From: Candidatus Falkowiibacteriota bacterium
GTDB taxonomy: Bacteria; Patescibacteriota; Patescibacteriia; Patescibacteriales; UBA12465
Length of the DNA stretch: 5,299 nucleotides
Direction: 5' to 3'
Assembly: GCA_026396945.1 (NCBI GenBank)
Contig: JAPLVX010000093.1
Location: 1 to 5,299, forward strand
Below, in pieces: positions 1 to 5,208 of the stretch. Every line of letters starts with the position of its first letter. Position 1 is the stretch's first letter. The notes beneath the pieces were generated by a model that did no database searches, was not told the origin of the DNA, and was given only the letters and a program-made list of their open reading frames with translations. A program made the translations under genes and the position numbers.

Positions 1-1057
1 CAAAACCGATGGTTAATACCCTTGGTTGCAAGAACGCCTCTTCGTCTTCTCTGATATAATCAAACAATCTCTCTTTGGCTTTTTGATGAGTTTCCCAGAT
101 TTCGCTTAAGGGTATATTACTGGCTTCTACCAAAAAAGAGCTAGAGAGGCGCCAACCAGGAATATATTTATCGTATAAGGTTTGGAATTCCGGCGCTGTC
201 CAAGTTAAAGCGCGGACGCCGTTGGTAACCGCGTGAATATTTATATCGGGAAATATTTTTTCTAAAACTTTTTTATGGCTTAAGGACACGGCGTTAATAT
301 AATTGCTAAAATAAACACCGACTTCGGTTAAATTTATTTTATTATCATTCACTAAGCCTAATAAATTAATCGGGAAGTCAGGCTGACTCTTTAAAATTAT
401 TTCCACTGGTAAAATGTCTTGAGCTGCCTTGACTGAGGTATGAATGGTAAAAACTACTTTCTTTTTTACTTCCCCTACTTTATCGAGCTCGTCCGCTTGC
501 TTCGAACTTAAAAATAATTCAATCGCCGCCATGACGCCATGCCCCTCGTTGATGTGGAACTTATCGACTTGATAGCCCAGGGCGGTCAGCATTTTAACGC
601 CGCCTCGACCTAAAATTATTTCCTGCTTAAGACGATATTCTTTGTCTCCGCCATACAAACGACTAGTCAAATCCTGGTATTCCGGCTTATTCTCTGGCAG
701 ATTAGTATCCAAGAAATAAACCGGAGCGACATTTTTAATTAAGTATTCCCAAACACTTATCTTTACCTCGTCACTACCGATATTAACCGTAACCGAGGTA
801 GGCATCTTTTGAAGTTTAGTAAAATTATAGTTTTTTTCTGGAGCTTCGCTTTGATCGCCGGAACTGCTAATCGATTGGTGGAAATAACCCTTATTATTAA
901 GGAGGCTCATCCCAATCATTGGCAAGCCTAAATCCGCCGCCGAATTCAAAATGTCACCCGCCAAAATCCCTAAGCCCCCGGCATAGGTTTCCATATCCGC
1001 CTCTAAGGCTATTTCCATGCTAAAATAGGCAATTTTATAATCTTTCTTATTATTCAT
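1..1057 (-). CDS. glgP: Alpha-glucan (glycogen) phosphorylase, GT35 family, N-terminal part only
   Basis: Reading leftward from the ATG at 1057-1055, the frame stays open for 352 codons to the window edge, so the 3' end is missing. The family uses phosphate to release glucose-1-phosphate from the ends of cytoplasmic alpha-1,4-glucans, with PLP as cofactor. Visible landmarks of the short bacterial/archaeal phosphorylase type: YFSMEIAL (11-18), GGLGILAGD (27-35), LDTNLPEN (116-123), the GGDKEYRLKQEIILGRGG block (136-153), HINEGH (168-173), FTIHTSVKAAQD (203-214), a VSLSH segment with the expected His at 261, VTNGV (277-281), and LTIGF (348-352) at the edge. In relatives LTIGF leads straight into an ARR.A.YKR motif and the PLP-lysine domain, which are outside the window. 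Some positions differ from the usual consensus: TS for TP in the HT.V motif, AQD for GHD, and R282 where NGVH is common. The start fits because family members begin only a few residues before AYFSME. No Shine-Dalgarno motif precedes it. Confidence 0.93.
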   Translation of the reverse strand, partial: MNNKKDYKIAYFSMEIALEADMETYAGGLGILAGDILNSAADLGLPMIGMSLLNNKGYFHQSISSSGDQSEAPEKNYNFTKLQKMPTSVTVNIGSDEVKISVWEYLIKNVAPVYFLDTNLPENKPEYQDLTSRLYGGDKEYRLKQEIILGRGGVKMLTALGYQVDKFHINEGHGVMAAIELFLSSKQADELDKVGEVKKKVVFTIHTSVKAAQDILPVEIILKSQPDFPINLLGLVNDNKINLTEVGVYFSNYINAVSLSHKKVLEKIFPDINIHAVTNGVRALTWTAPEFQTLYDKYIPGWRLSSSFLVEASNIPLSEIWETHQKAKERLFDYIREDEEAFLQPRVLTIGF

Positions 1058-1064
1058 ATGTTTT

Positions 1065-1073
1065 ATTATATCA
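1065..1073 (-). promoter_or_regulatory. Extended -10 promoter of the phosphorylase gene
   Basis: On the minus strand this reads TGATATAAT, a perfect TATAAT with the TGn extension. The position 17 bp upstream is only TTTTTA, so the extension would have to compensate for a weak -35. The ATG at 1057 lies 7 bases after the -10, where transcription would be expected to start, so the mRNA may be leaderless or nearly so. Confidence 0.55.
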
Positions 1074-1110
1074 TACTCAAATCTTTTTAAAAATCATCTT
1101 GGCCGAATTA

Positions 1111-1137
1111 TAAAATAGACCTAGTTGGTCTATTTTA
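1111..1137 (-). terminator. Rho-independent terminator downstream of the protease gene
   Basis: An 11-bp perfect inverted repeat (1111-1121 with 1127-1137, core AATAGACC/GGTCTATT) has a 5-base loop. On the minus strand it lies 13 bases after the protease stop codon, and its descending arm ends in TTTTATAATT. It therefore fits as that gene's terminator and separates it from the phosphorylase promoter. The stem is AT-rich, so efficiency may be modest. Confidence 0.72.
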
Positions 1138-1150
1138 CGTTTTAATAAAT

Positions 1151-2083
1151 CTACTTTATAGCTTTTTTCAAGGCTTCTAAATCTCCGGCACTTAATTTTG
1201 CCGATTTGGAATAATTTAATTTATACATAATTGCGTTAGGGTCATCAACGTGATCTAGGCCAAGCGCGTGCCCCAGCTCATGAGCTAATAAAGCAATCAG
1301 CATCTCTTGGTTGTCGAATTGATAAATATTTATTGCTCGACCGCTTAGTCCAGAAAGATATTCTCCTTCTTGAAATTCTTGGCTGGCCGAATCAGCCAAA
1401 CTATTATAATCCTTGATATCTAGATTTAATTGCGGAATAAGACTGTTGGCGTCTCGAGCAAAAGAATTAATCTTGACTACCAATAAATTCAATTCGTCTT
1501 GTTGTTGATTAATTTCTAGAACTAAATTATTTAAAGCTTCTCTTTCAACCTTTAGGTCGTTTGATTCGTTAGCACTTATTTGATTAGAGTCGTCAGCGGC
1601 TACTTTTTGGTCATAAGCGGCTTTTTTAATTTTATAACTGCTTAACAATTGATTAAAAGAATCTTTCTTTGCTTTATACTGCTCAACCACTTCGTCGTAT
1701 TTACTCTTTTCGGAATCAAAACCAAGGGTAGCGCGATCAACTCCGGTTAGAGACTTCCTAAGTTTATCGCTTATCTCTTGGCGCGAATCATAAATTAGAT
1801 TTATCTTTAGACCGCCGCTGGCTGTATATTTGAAAAGCTTTTTGTTGGCAGCTGTTTCCCAAATTTTAACCGCTTGATCAATGTCGGCCAGAAATTCCTC
1901 TTTTGTTAGACCGAAACGCTCATCAAAGTTTCCAATTGAATAAACAATCGGCCGGCCGGAAGTAAATAACTTATTGTCGGCACCTTTGAAAATATAAAGA
2001 ATATCGTTAACGAAAAACAAGGCTATAAGCGCTAAAGAAAATAAAACTATCAACAAAATCTTGGCTATTTTGCGTTTAAACAT
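1151..2083 (-). CDS. Membrane-anchored matrixin-like zinc metalloprotease with coiled-coil insert
   Basis: A 310-residue protein. Residues 1-8 are basic and 9-28 form one hydrophobic segment, so it is probably a signal anchor or uncleaved signal peptide with the rest outside the membrane. Residues 43-100 resemble the first half of a matrixin fold (RPIVYSI strand, helix with AVKIWETAA at 71-79, GLKINLIYD strand). The active site is HELGHALGLDH at 268-278: zinc ligands H268, H272 and H278, with catalytic E269. NAIMY follows at 283-287, with M286 as the Met-turn. This is the metzincin layout of family M10. Between the two halves, about residues 123-235 are a charged, helix-prone, probably coiled-coil stretch, which makes the protein longer than a minimal matrixin domain. 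The substrate is unknown. The frame has a TAA two codons before the ATG, so no longer start exists; no Shine-Dalgarno motif lies close to the ATG. It appears to be a single-gene unit, divergent from tnaA. Confidence 0.85.
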   Translation of the reverse strand: MFKRKIAKILLIVLFSLALIALFFVNDILYIFKGADNKLFTSGRPIVYSIGNFDERFGLTKEEFLADIDQAVKIWETAANKKLFKYTASGGLKINLIYDSRQEISDKLRKSLTGVDRATLGFDSEKSKYDEVVEQYKAKKDSFNQLLSSYKIKKAAYDQKVAADDSNQISANESNDLKVEREALNNLVLEINQQQDELNLLVVKINSFARDANSLIPQLNLDIKDYNSLADSASQEFQEGEYLSGLSGRAINIYQFDNQEMLIALLAHELGHALGLDHVDDPNAIMYKLNYSKSAKLSAGDLEALKKAIK

Positions 2084-2086
2084 AAG

Positions 2087-2101
2087 TTAAATAATTTTCA
2101 T
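2087..2101 (-). other. Possible four-codon upstream minigene before the protease
   Basis: On the minus strand ATG AAA ATT ATT TAA lies just upstream of, and in frame with, the protease ATG, with one codon between the stop and the start. A GGAGG at 2122-2118 precedes it by 16 bases, longer than the usual spacing. It may be chance in AT-rich DNA. It does prove that the protease cannot start further upstream in this frame. Confidence 0.2.
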
Positions 2102-2133
2102 AAAAATCTACCTGAAGCCTCCGTGATGTTTAT

Positions 2134-2142
2134 ATTTTAGCA
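2134..2142 (-). promoter_or_regulatory. Possible extended -10 promoter of the protease gene
   Basis: The minus strand reads TGCTAAAAT, a TGn-extended -10 with five of six matches to TATAAT. No convincing -35 is seen. The predicted transcript start, near 2127, would give a leader of about 44 bases that includes the GGAGG at 2122-2118. Confidence 0.35.
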
Positions 2143-2186
2143 TAAACAAAAACTAAAGACATAGAAACGCGTCTTTGAATGTGTCA

Positions 2187-2215
2187 TTGACTAAATGCTA
2201 TTAAAGTAATATATT
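2187..2215 (+). promoter_or_regulatory. Sigma70-type promoter of tnaA
   Basis: A -35 TTGACT (2187-2192) and a -10 TATATT (2210-2215) are separated by exactly 17 bp, each with five of six consensus matches. Transcription would begin near 2222 and give a leader of roughly 107 bases before the tnaA ATG. An imperfect dyad overlaps it: GACTAA (2189-2194) and TATTA (2199-2203) mirrored by TAATA (2207-2211) and TTAGTC (2214-2219). This could be an operator or only AT-rich coincidence. Confidence 0.55.
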
Positions 2216-2246
2216 AGTCTATTAAGTTCCTTCCCAAAATTAGCTT

Positions 2247-2297
2247 AATTAGCAAATCATTTTTGATCTTCACGAGGTTAAAAATGATTTGCTAATT
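2247..2297 (+). promoter_or_regulatory. Long hairpin in the tnaA 5' leader
   Basis: Two 18-base arms (2247-2264 and 2280-2297) are perfect reverse complements around a 15-base centre. In plus-strand RNA the centre can pair further (G2265-U2279, A2266-U2278, U2267-G2277, C2268-G2276, U2269-A2275) and leave a tiny loop near CAC. Several of these are G-U pairs that would be A-C mismatches in a minus-strand RNA, so the structure favours the tnaA transcript. No U-run follows, so it is not an ordinary terminator. It ends 31 bases before the tnaA ATG. A regulatory leader or mRNA-stability element is likely; a DNA-level operator is the alternative. Confidence 0.6.
2284..2295 (+). other. Possible three-codon leader minigene inside the hairpin
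   Basis: GAGG at 2274-2277 sits six bases before ATG ATT TGC TAA (Met-Ile-Cys-stop). The minigene is in frame with tnaA, 45 bases upstream of its ATG, and lies in the descending arm of the leader hairpin. This is the best-spaced Shine-Dalgarno/ATG pair seen in the window, whereas tnaA itself has none. Ribosomes here would unwind the hairpin. No Trp codon (TGG) occurs anywhere in 2084-2328 on the plus strand, so it is not a TnaC-type peptide. It could be chance. Confidence 0.25.
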
Positions 2298-2328
2298 TAC
2301 TAACATATAAAAAACAAAAGAAAAAACC

Positions 2329-3972
2329 ATGAAACAGAATTTTCTACGAAGAAAAGCTTACGAATTTAACAAACTGCTAAAGTCTGATGATTTCGATCTG
2401 GTTCAAGCCGTCCGGTTAATAGCCGAAATGAATAAATCGCTGGACGAGACAATGGGAATAATACCGCTCAAGCCAAAAGATCTTGTCCCTCCCTGGATAA
2501 TTAAAACCGTACAACACACCTCGACGTCTTCTAGGGAAGATAGGCTCAGAGAATTGGCTCGTACCGGCAACAATGTCTTTATGGTGAAAGCCGAAACAAT
2601 TCTATTAGACTATCTAACAGATAGCGGCACTGGCGCTCAGAGTGACAAACAATGGGCGGAGATAATGGCCGCCGACGAAAGATATTCTCACAGTATTACT
2701 TATGAGAAGTTTGTCCCGGTAGTTCAGGGTCTATTTGCGAAAAACTTTATTTTACCGGTTCATCAAGGAAGAACGGCGGAGAATATTGTTTTTACTACTT
2801 TGCTTAAAAATCTGGTTGCTCGGGCCAGTCAAAAAAACAAAAAAATCGTTTGTACCGGGAATTCATACTTCGACACCACTCTAGGCAACGCCTTTAACAA
2901 TGGGGCCAAGGTTATTAGCGCGGACTGCCCGGAAAGTAAAATGACCAATGAATACCATTGTTTCAAGGGCAATGCTGATGTTGCTAGAATCAAAGCCATT
3001 ATTGAAGAATATGGCCCAGAGAACATTGGCTTTATTGTTATGACGGTCGTGAATAATACGATCGGCGGGCAACCGGTCAGTTTGGCAAATTTAAGAGCCG
3101 TGCAGGCGATTGCCAAAGAACACAACATATTATTTATCCTTGATTCAGCCCGAATTTTTGAGAACGCCTACTTTATACAGCAAAGAGAGACTGGCTATCA
3201 GGACTTGTCGATTGAAGACATAACCAAAGAAATGACCGCCCTGGCTGACATCGTATTGATGAGTGGGAAAAAAGATGGAATAGTAAATATGGGGGGACTA
3301 ATCGCCACCGATGACCAAAAATTATATGACATGTTTAAAAACTATTGCATATTAATAGAAGGTCATTATTCTTATGGTGGTATGTCCGGCCGCGATTTGG
3401 CCGCTCTAGCGCTCGGCTTGAAAGAAGGGAGCAACCAAGAACACCTTCGCCAAAGGATTAATCAGGTCACTGAGTTTGGCAACGGCTTCAGAAGACTCGG
3501 GCTGCCGATACAATGGCCGCCTGGTTCTAACGGCATATTCCTGGATGCTCGTGAATTTTTGCCACACATTAACAAAAATTTCTTCCCGGCCCAGAGACTT
3601 TGCGTGGAAATCTACAGGGAATATGGCATAAGACCGGTGGAGATAGGTCTTTCCTTGGTAGGCCGAAACGAAGACGGTATCAAAAATATTCCCGCCAAAG
3701 ACTTTGTTAGATTTACTGTTCCCCGTCGAGTGTACACAGATGCCCATCTTCAGTTTACCATTGAAGCCTTGTCCGATCTTCATAAAAATCGGGATAATAT
3801 CGGCGGCTTGATTTACAAAAAGGAGGGTCTTGGCAACGGTCATTTTACCTCGACCTTTGACTTGGTAAATGTTGAGGATATACCGAGGCTATCACCTGAA
3901 GTTGAACGATACTTCAGCACGCCGAACAAAACATATGAGGGTAAATATCTTCCCCCGAATGCCGAAGTATAA
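2329..3972 (+). CDS. tnaA: Tryptophanase (L-tryptophan indole-lyase), PLP-dependent
   Basis: A 547-residue cytoplasmic enzyme of the beta-eliminating lyase family, expected to split L-Trp into indole, pyruvate and ammonia. It aligns by eye along the whole E. coli TnaA. Visible: LTDSGTGA (96-103), DERY with active-site Tyr119, HQGR (145-148, PLP phosphate site), YFDTT (180-184), GGQPVSLANL (246-255), LDSARIFENAYF with D272 and R275 (PLP ring), SGKKD with Schiff-base K315, FPAQ (419-422), and R461 in VRFTVPRR for the substrate carboxylate. Three positions separate it from tyrosine phenol-lyase and all are tryptophanase-like: D182 (Thr124 in TPL), I439 (Arg381 in TPL) and H505 (Phe448 in TPL). 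Unusual are about 45 extra N-terminal residues and about 35 after the normal C-terminus; TnaA proper is about 470 residues. The ATG has no Shine-Dalgarno motif; Met34 or Met42 could be later starts. No tnaB permease or tnaC leader lies beside it. By eye it looks richer in G+C than its neighbours. Confidence 0.92.
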   Translation: MKQNFLRRKAYEFNKLLKSDDFDLVQAVRLIAEMNKSLDETMGIIPLKPKDLVPPWIIKTVQHTSTSSREDRLRELARTGNNVFMVKAETILLDYLTDSGTGAQSDKQWAEIMAADERYSHSITYEKFVPVVQGLFAKNFILPVHQGRTAENIVFTTLLKNLVARASQKNKKIVCTGNSYFDTTLGNAFNNGAKVISADCPESKMTNEYHCFKGNADVARIKAIIEEYGPENIGFIVMTVVNNTIGGQPVSLANLRAVQAIAKEHNILFILDSARIFENAYFIQQRETGYQDLSIEDITKEMTALADIVLMSGKKDGIVNMGGLIATDDQKLYDMFKNYCILIEGHYSYGGMSGRDLAALALGLKEGSNQEHLRQRINQVTEFGNGFRRLGLPIQWPPGSNGIFLDAREFLPHINKNFFPAQRLCVEIYREYGIRPVEIGLSLVGRNEDGIKNIPAKDFVRFTVPRRVYTDAHLQFTIEALSDLHKNRDNIGGLIYKKEGLGNGHFTSTFDLVNVEDIPRLSPEVERYFSTPNKTYEGKYLPPNAEV

Positions 3973-3994
3973 TAAATTAACCAAAATTCATATC

Positions 3995-4023
3995 AGGCCC
4001 AGTCTTAAAAACTGGACCTTTTT
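3995..4023 (+). terminator. Rho-independent terminator of tnaA
   Basis: The hairpin AGGCCCAGT (3995-4003) / ACTGGACCT (4011-4019) has one C-A mismatch and a 7-base loop, and a run of five T follows the stem (4019-4023). It lies 22 bases after the tnaA stop. The opposite strand has no U-run, so it works for the plus strand only. Confidence 0.85.
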
Positions 4024-4032
4024 ATTTATACA

Positions 4033-4060
4033 AAAATAACCCTAATATTAGGGTTATTTT
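4033..4060 (-). terminator. Palindromic terminator of the tRNA unit, possibly bidirectional
   Basis: A 28-bp perfect palindrome (AAAATAACCCTAAT and its reverse complement) lies 5 bases past the 3' end of tRNA-His. On the minus strand the stem with ACCCTA/TAGGGT ends in TTATTTTTG, which suits intrinsic termination of the tRNA transcript. On the plus strand it also ends in TTTT, so it may back up the tnaA terminator. Confidence 0.78.
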
Positions 4061-4065
4061 CATTG

Positions 4066-4137
4066 GGTGCCTACTGGGAGTTGAACCCAGGATTCAAGAG
4101 CCACAATCTTACGTGTTACCGCTACACTATAGGCACC
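4066..4137 (-). tRNA. tRNA-His (anticodon GTG)
   Basis: A full cloverleaf can be drawn on the minus strand: acceptor GTGCCTA/TAGGCAC, T8-A9, D-stem GTGT/ACAC with loop AGCGGTA, anticodon stem TAAGA/TCTTG with loop TTGTGGC (anticodon 4104-4102), a 4-base variable loop, and T-stem CTGGG/CCCAG with loop TTCAACT. The histidine identity pair is present: an extra encoded G at position -1 (4137) faces C73 (4066). Complete CCA is not encoded, since C73 is followed by CAA. It is the second gene of a two-tRNA unit, 20 bases after tRNA-Arg. Confidence 0.97.
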
Positions 4138-4157
4138 ATAAACTTCTTATTAGATTG

Positions 4158-4229
4158 TACGCCCAGAGGGAATCGAACCCCCATGACCAGCTTAGAAGGC
4201 TGGTGTTCTATCCATTGAACTATGGGCGC
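4158..4229 (-). tRNA. tRNA-Arg (anticodon TCT)
   Basis: On the minus strand: acceptor GCGCCCA/TGGGCGT (the first pair is G-U), T8-A9, D-stem GTTC/GAAC with an 8-base loop containing GG, anticodon stem CCAGC/GCTGG with loop CTTCTAA (anticodon 4196-4194, reading AGA/AGG), 4-base variable loop TCAT, T-stem GGGGG/CCCTC with loop TTCGATT, and discriminator A73 at 4158. CCA is not encoded, so a CCA-adding enzyme is needed. It is the first gene of the Arg-His unit and lies 56 bases past the end of the methyltransferase gene. Confidence 0.97.
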
Positions 4230-4260
4230 GTCATACAATTTATCTAATTTTAGTATTTTG

Positions 4261-4289
4261 ATATTAATAGAAAACCTAAATCTTGTCAA
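4261..4289 (-). promoter_or_regulatory. Promoter of the tRNA-Arg/tRNA-His unit
   Basis: The minus strand has a perfect -35 TTGACA (4289-4284), a 17-bp spacer and a TAATAT -10 (4266-4261, four of six matches). Transcription would begin near 4254, about 25 bases before tRNA-Arg. The -35 includes the TGA stop codon of the upstream methyltransferase gene. Confidence 0.62.
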
Positions 4290-5080
4290 TTAAAACCCCT
4301 CTGCCGCCAAGCCTCAAATAAAATTATCGCCGTACTAACCGAAACATTCAAAGAGTCAATTCCTTGATTCATCGGAATCTTTATTTGTTCATCAGCTAAT
4401 TTCAGCCAGTCATTACTTAGGCCGCTAGACTCCGTGCCCATTATAATTGCCGTGGCAATTTTAAAATCAAAATTGGTGTATATCTTTTTAGCTCTCAAAC
4501 TAGTCGCCAGAACCTTAACTTTATTCTTCTTCAAAAAATTATAGGTTTCATTTTTGTCCGCGACCACCACCCGGCTATCAAACAAATAACCCTCGCTCGC
4601 TCGAACCACATTAGGATTATAAATATCTGTTTTCAAGTCGTTAATTATAATTAAATCGACTTTAGCGGCATAAGCCGTTCGCAAAATTGCTCCCAGATTG
4701 CCGGGTTTTTCCAATGATTCTAAAACAATAACCAGGGCCCGATTATCAAGTTTTATTTTATCCAACCCTAAGTATTTTGCTTCGGCTAGAGCTAAATAAC
4801 CATCGGGTTTTTCTGCATAGGTAATTTTATTGAAGACTCTGGCTGAAACTGGGCTGCTTAAATAATCTTTATTATTTAAAAATCTAACTCTGGACAATTT
4901 TGTCTTTGCTATCTCCGGACAATAAAAAATTTCTTTAATTAAAAAACCGCCTCTGACTGCTTGTTCAATGGCCCTCTCGCCCTCAATAATGATCAAGGAT
5001 TGTTTTTTTCTCTCCCGACCTTTAAACAATTTAATCAAATTTTTTATTTTGAGATTTTGCGGACTGGTAATTTTTTCCAT
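4286..5080 (-). CDS. TrmH/SpoU-family RNA 2'-O-ribose methyltransferase
   Basis: A 264-residue SPOUT enzyme that would transfer methyl from S-adenosylmethionine to a ribose 2'-OH in rRNA or tRNA. Residues about 9-100 form the L30-like RNA-binding domain (ITSPQNLKIKN near the start, then IIIEGERAI). Residues about 112-264 are the knotted catalytic domain. Motif 1 is LEKPGNLGAILRTA with N128 and R134; motif 2 is IIMGTESSGLS with E217; motif 3 is IPMNQGIDSLNVSVSTA with S243 and N245. All five match the catalytic or cofactor residues of TrmH. The target base cannot be told: RlmB-, RlmH-like rRNA roles or tRNA Gm18 are all possible. The frame also holds an ATG at 5119, 13 codons earlier. I prefer 5080 because family members begin right before ITSPQN and the likely promoter overlaps the earlier ATG. 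No Shine-Dalgarno motif is seen. No hairpin follows the stop, so some transcripts may run on into the tRNAs. Confidence 0.92.
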   Translation of the reverse strand: MEKITSPQNLKIKNLIKLFKGRERKKQSLIIIEGERAIEQAVRGGFLIKEIFYCPEIAKTKLSRVRFLNNKDYLSSPVSARVFNKITYAEKPDGYLALAEAKYLGLDKIKLDNRALVIVLESLEKPGNLGAILRTAYAAKVDLIIINDLKTDIYNPNVVRASEGYLFDSRVVVADKNETYNFLKKNKVKVLATSLRAKKIYTNFDFKIATAIIMGTESSGLSNDWLKLADEQIKIPMNQGIDSLNVSVSTAIILFEAWRQRGFN

Positions 5081-5123
5081 ATATATGTATAATATGGGCT
5101 GATAATTTTCTCTATACATTTAT

Positions 5124-5132
5124 ATAATAGCA
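5124..5132 (-). promoter_or_regulatory. Possible extended -10 promoter of the methyltransferase gene
   Basis: The minus strand reads TGCTATTAT, a TGn-extended -10 without a clear -35. The predicted start, near 5118, would leave a leader of about 38 bases before the ATG at 5080. A second candidate, TATTAT at 5094-5089, would make the mRNA leaderless. Either favours the 5080 start over 5119. Confidence 0.42.
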
Positions 5133-5166
5133 GATAAAATTAAAAATAGAAGTTAAAAAACCTTTC

Positions 5167-5175
5167 TGCTATAAT
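5167..5175 (+). promoter_or_regulatory. Extended -10 promoter for the rightmost gene
   Basis: TGCTATAAT is a perfect TATAAT with the TGn extension; the sequence 17 bp upstream (TAGAAG) does not resemble a -35. Transcription from near 5182 would lead into the ATG at 5209 with a leader of about 27 bases. It is divergent from the methyltransferase promoter within the same 128-bp gap. Confidence 0.58.
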
Positions 5176-5208
5176 AAGGGTGGTAACAAAAATAAATTTC
5201 TATAAAAT

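Noticed and set aside
2247..2297. Inverted repeat as an intrinsic terminator or transposon end
   Set aside because: No U-run follows on the plus strand, no transposase or target-site duplication is seen, and no second copy occurs in the window.
2084..2328. A tnaC-like leader peptide
   Set aside because: No Trp codon exists on the plus strand in this gap and all short ORFs are only a few codons long.
2829..3843. Open frames on the minus strand within 2829-3128, 2881-3072 and 3406-3843
   Set aside because: They lie wholly opposite tnaA, whose frame is covered by family motifs along its full length, and their translations show no recognisable domain.
2329..3972. Tyrosine phenol-lyase as the product
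   Set aside because: The positions equivalent to Thr124, Arg381 and Phe448 of that enzyme are Asp, Ile and His, as in tryptophanase.
4033..4060. 28-bp palindrome as a recombination or attachment site next to tRNA genes
   Set aside because: It sits just past tRNA-His with T-runs at its ends, which a terminator explains; no integrase or repeated tRNA fragment is present.
5081..5119. Earlier start of the methyltransferase at the ATG ending at 5119
   Set aside because: The 13 added residues lie outside the family's normal N-terminus and the ATG overlaps the likely transcription start.
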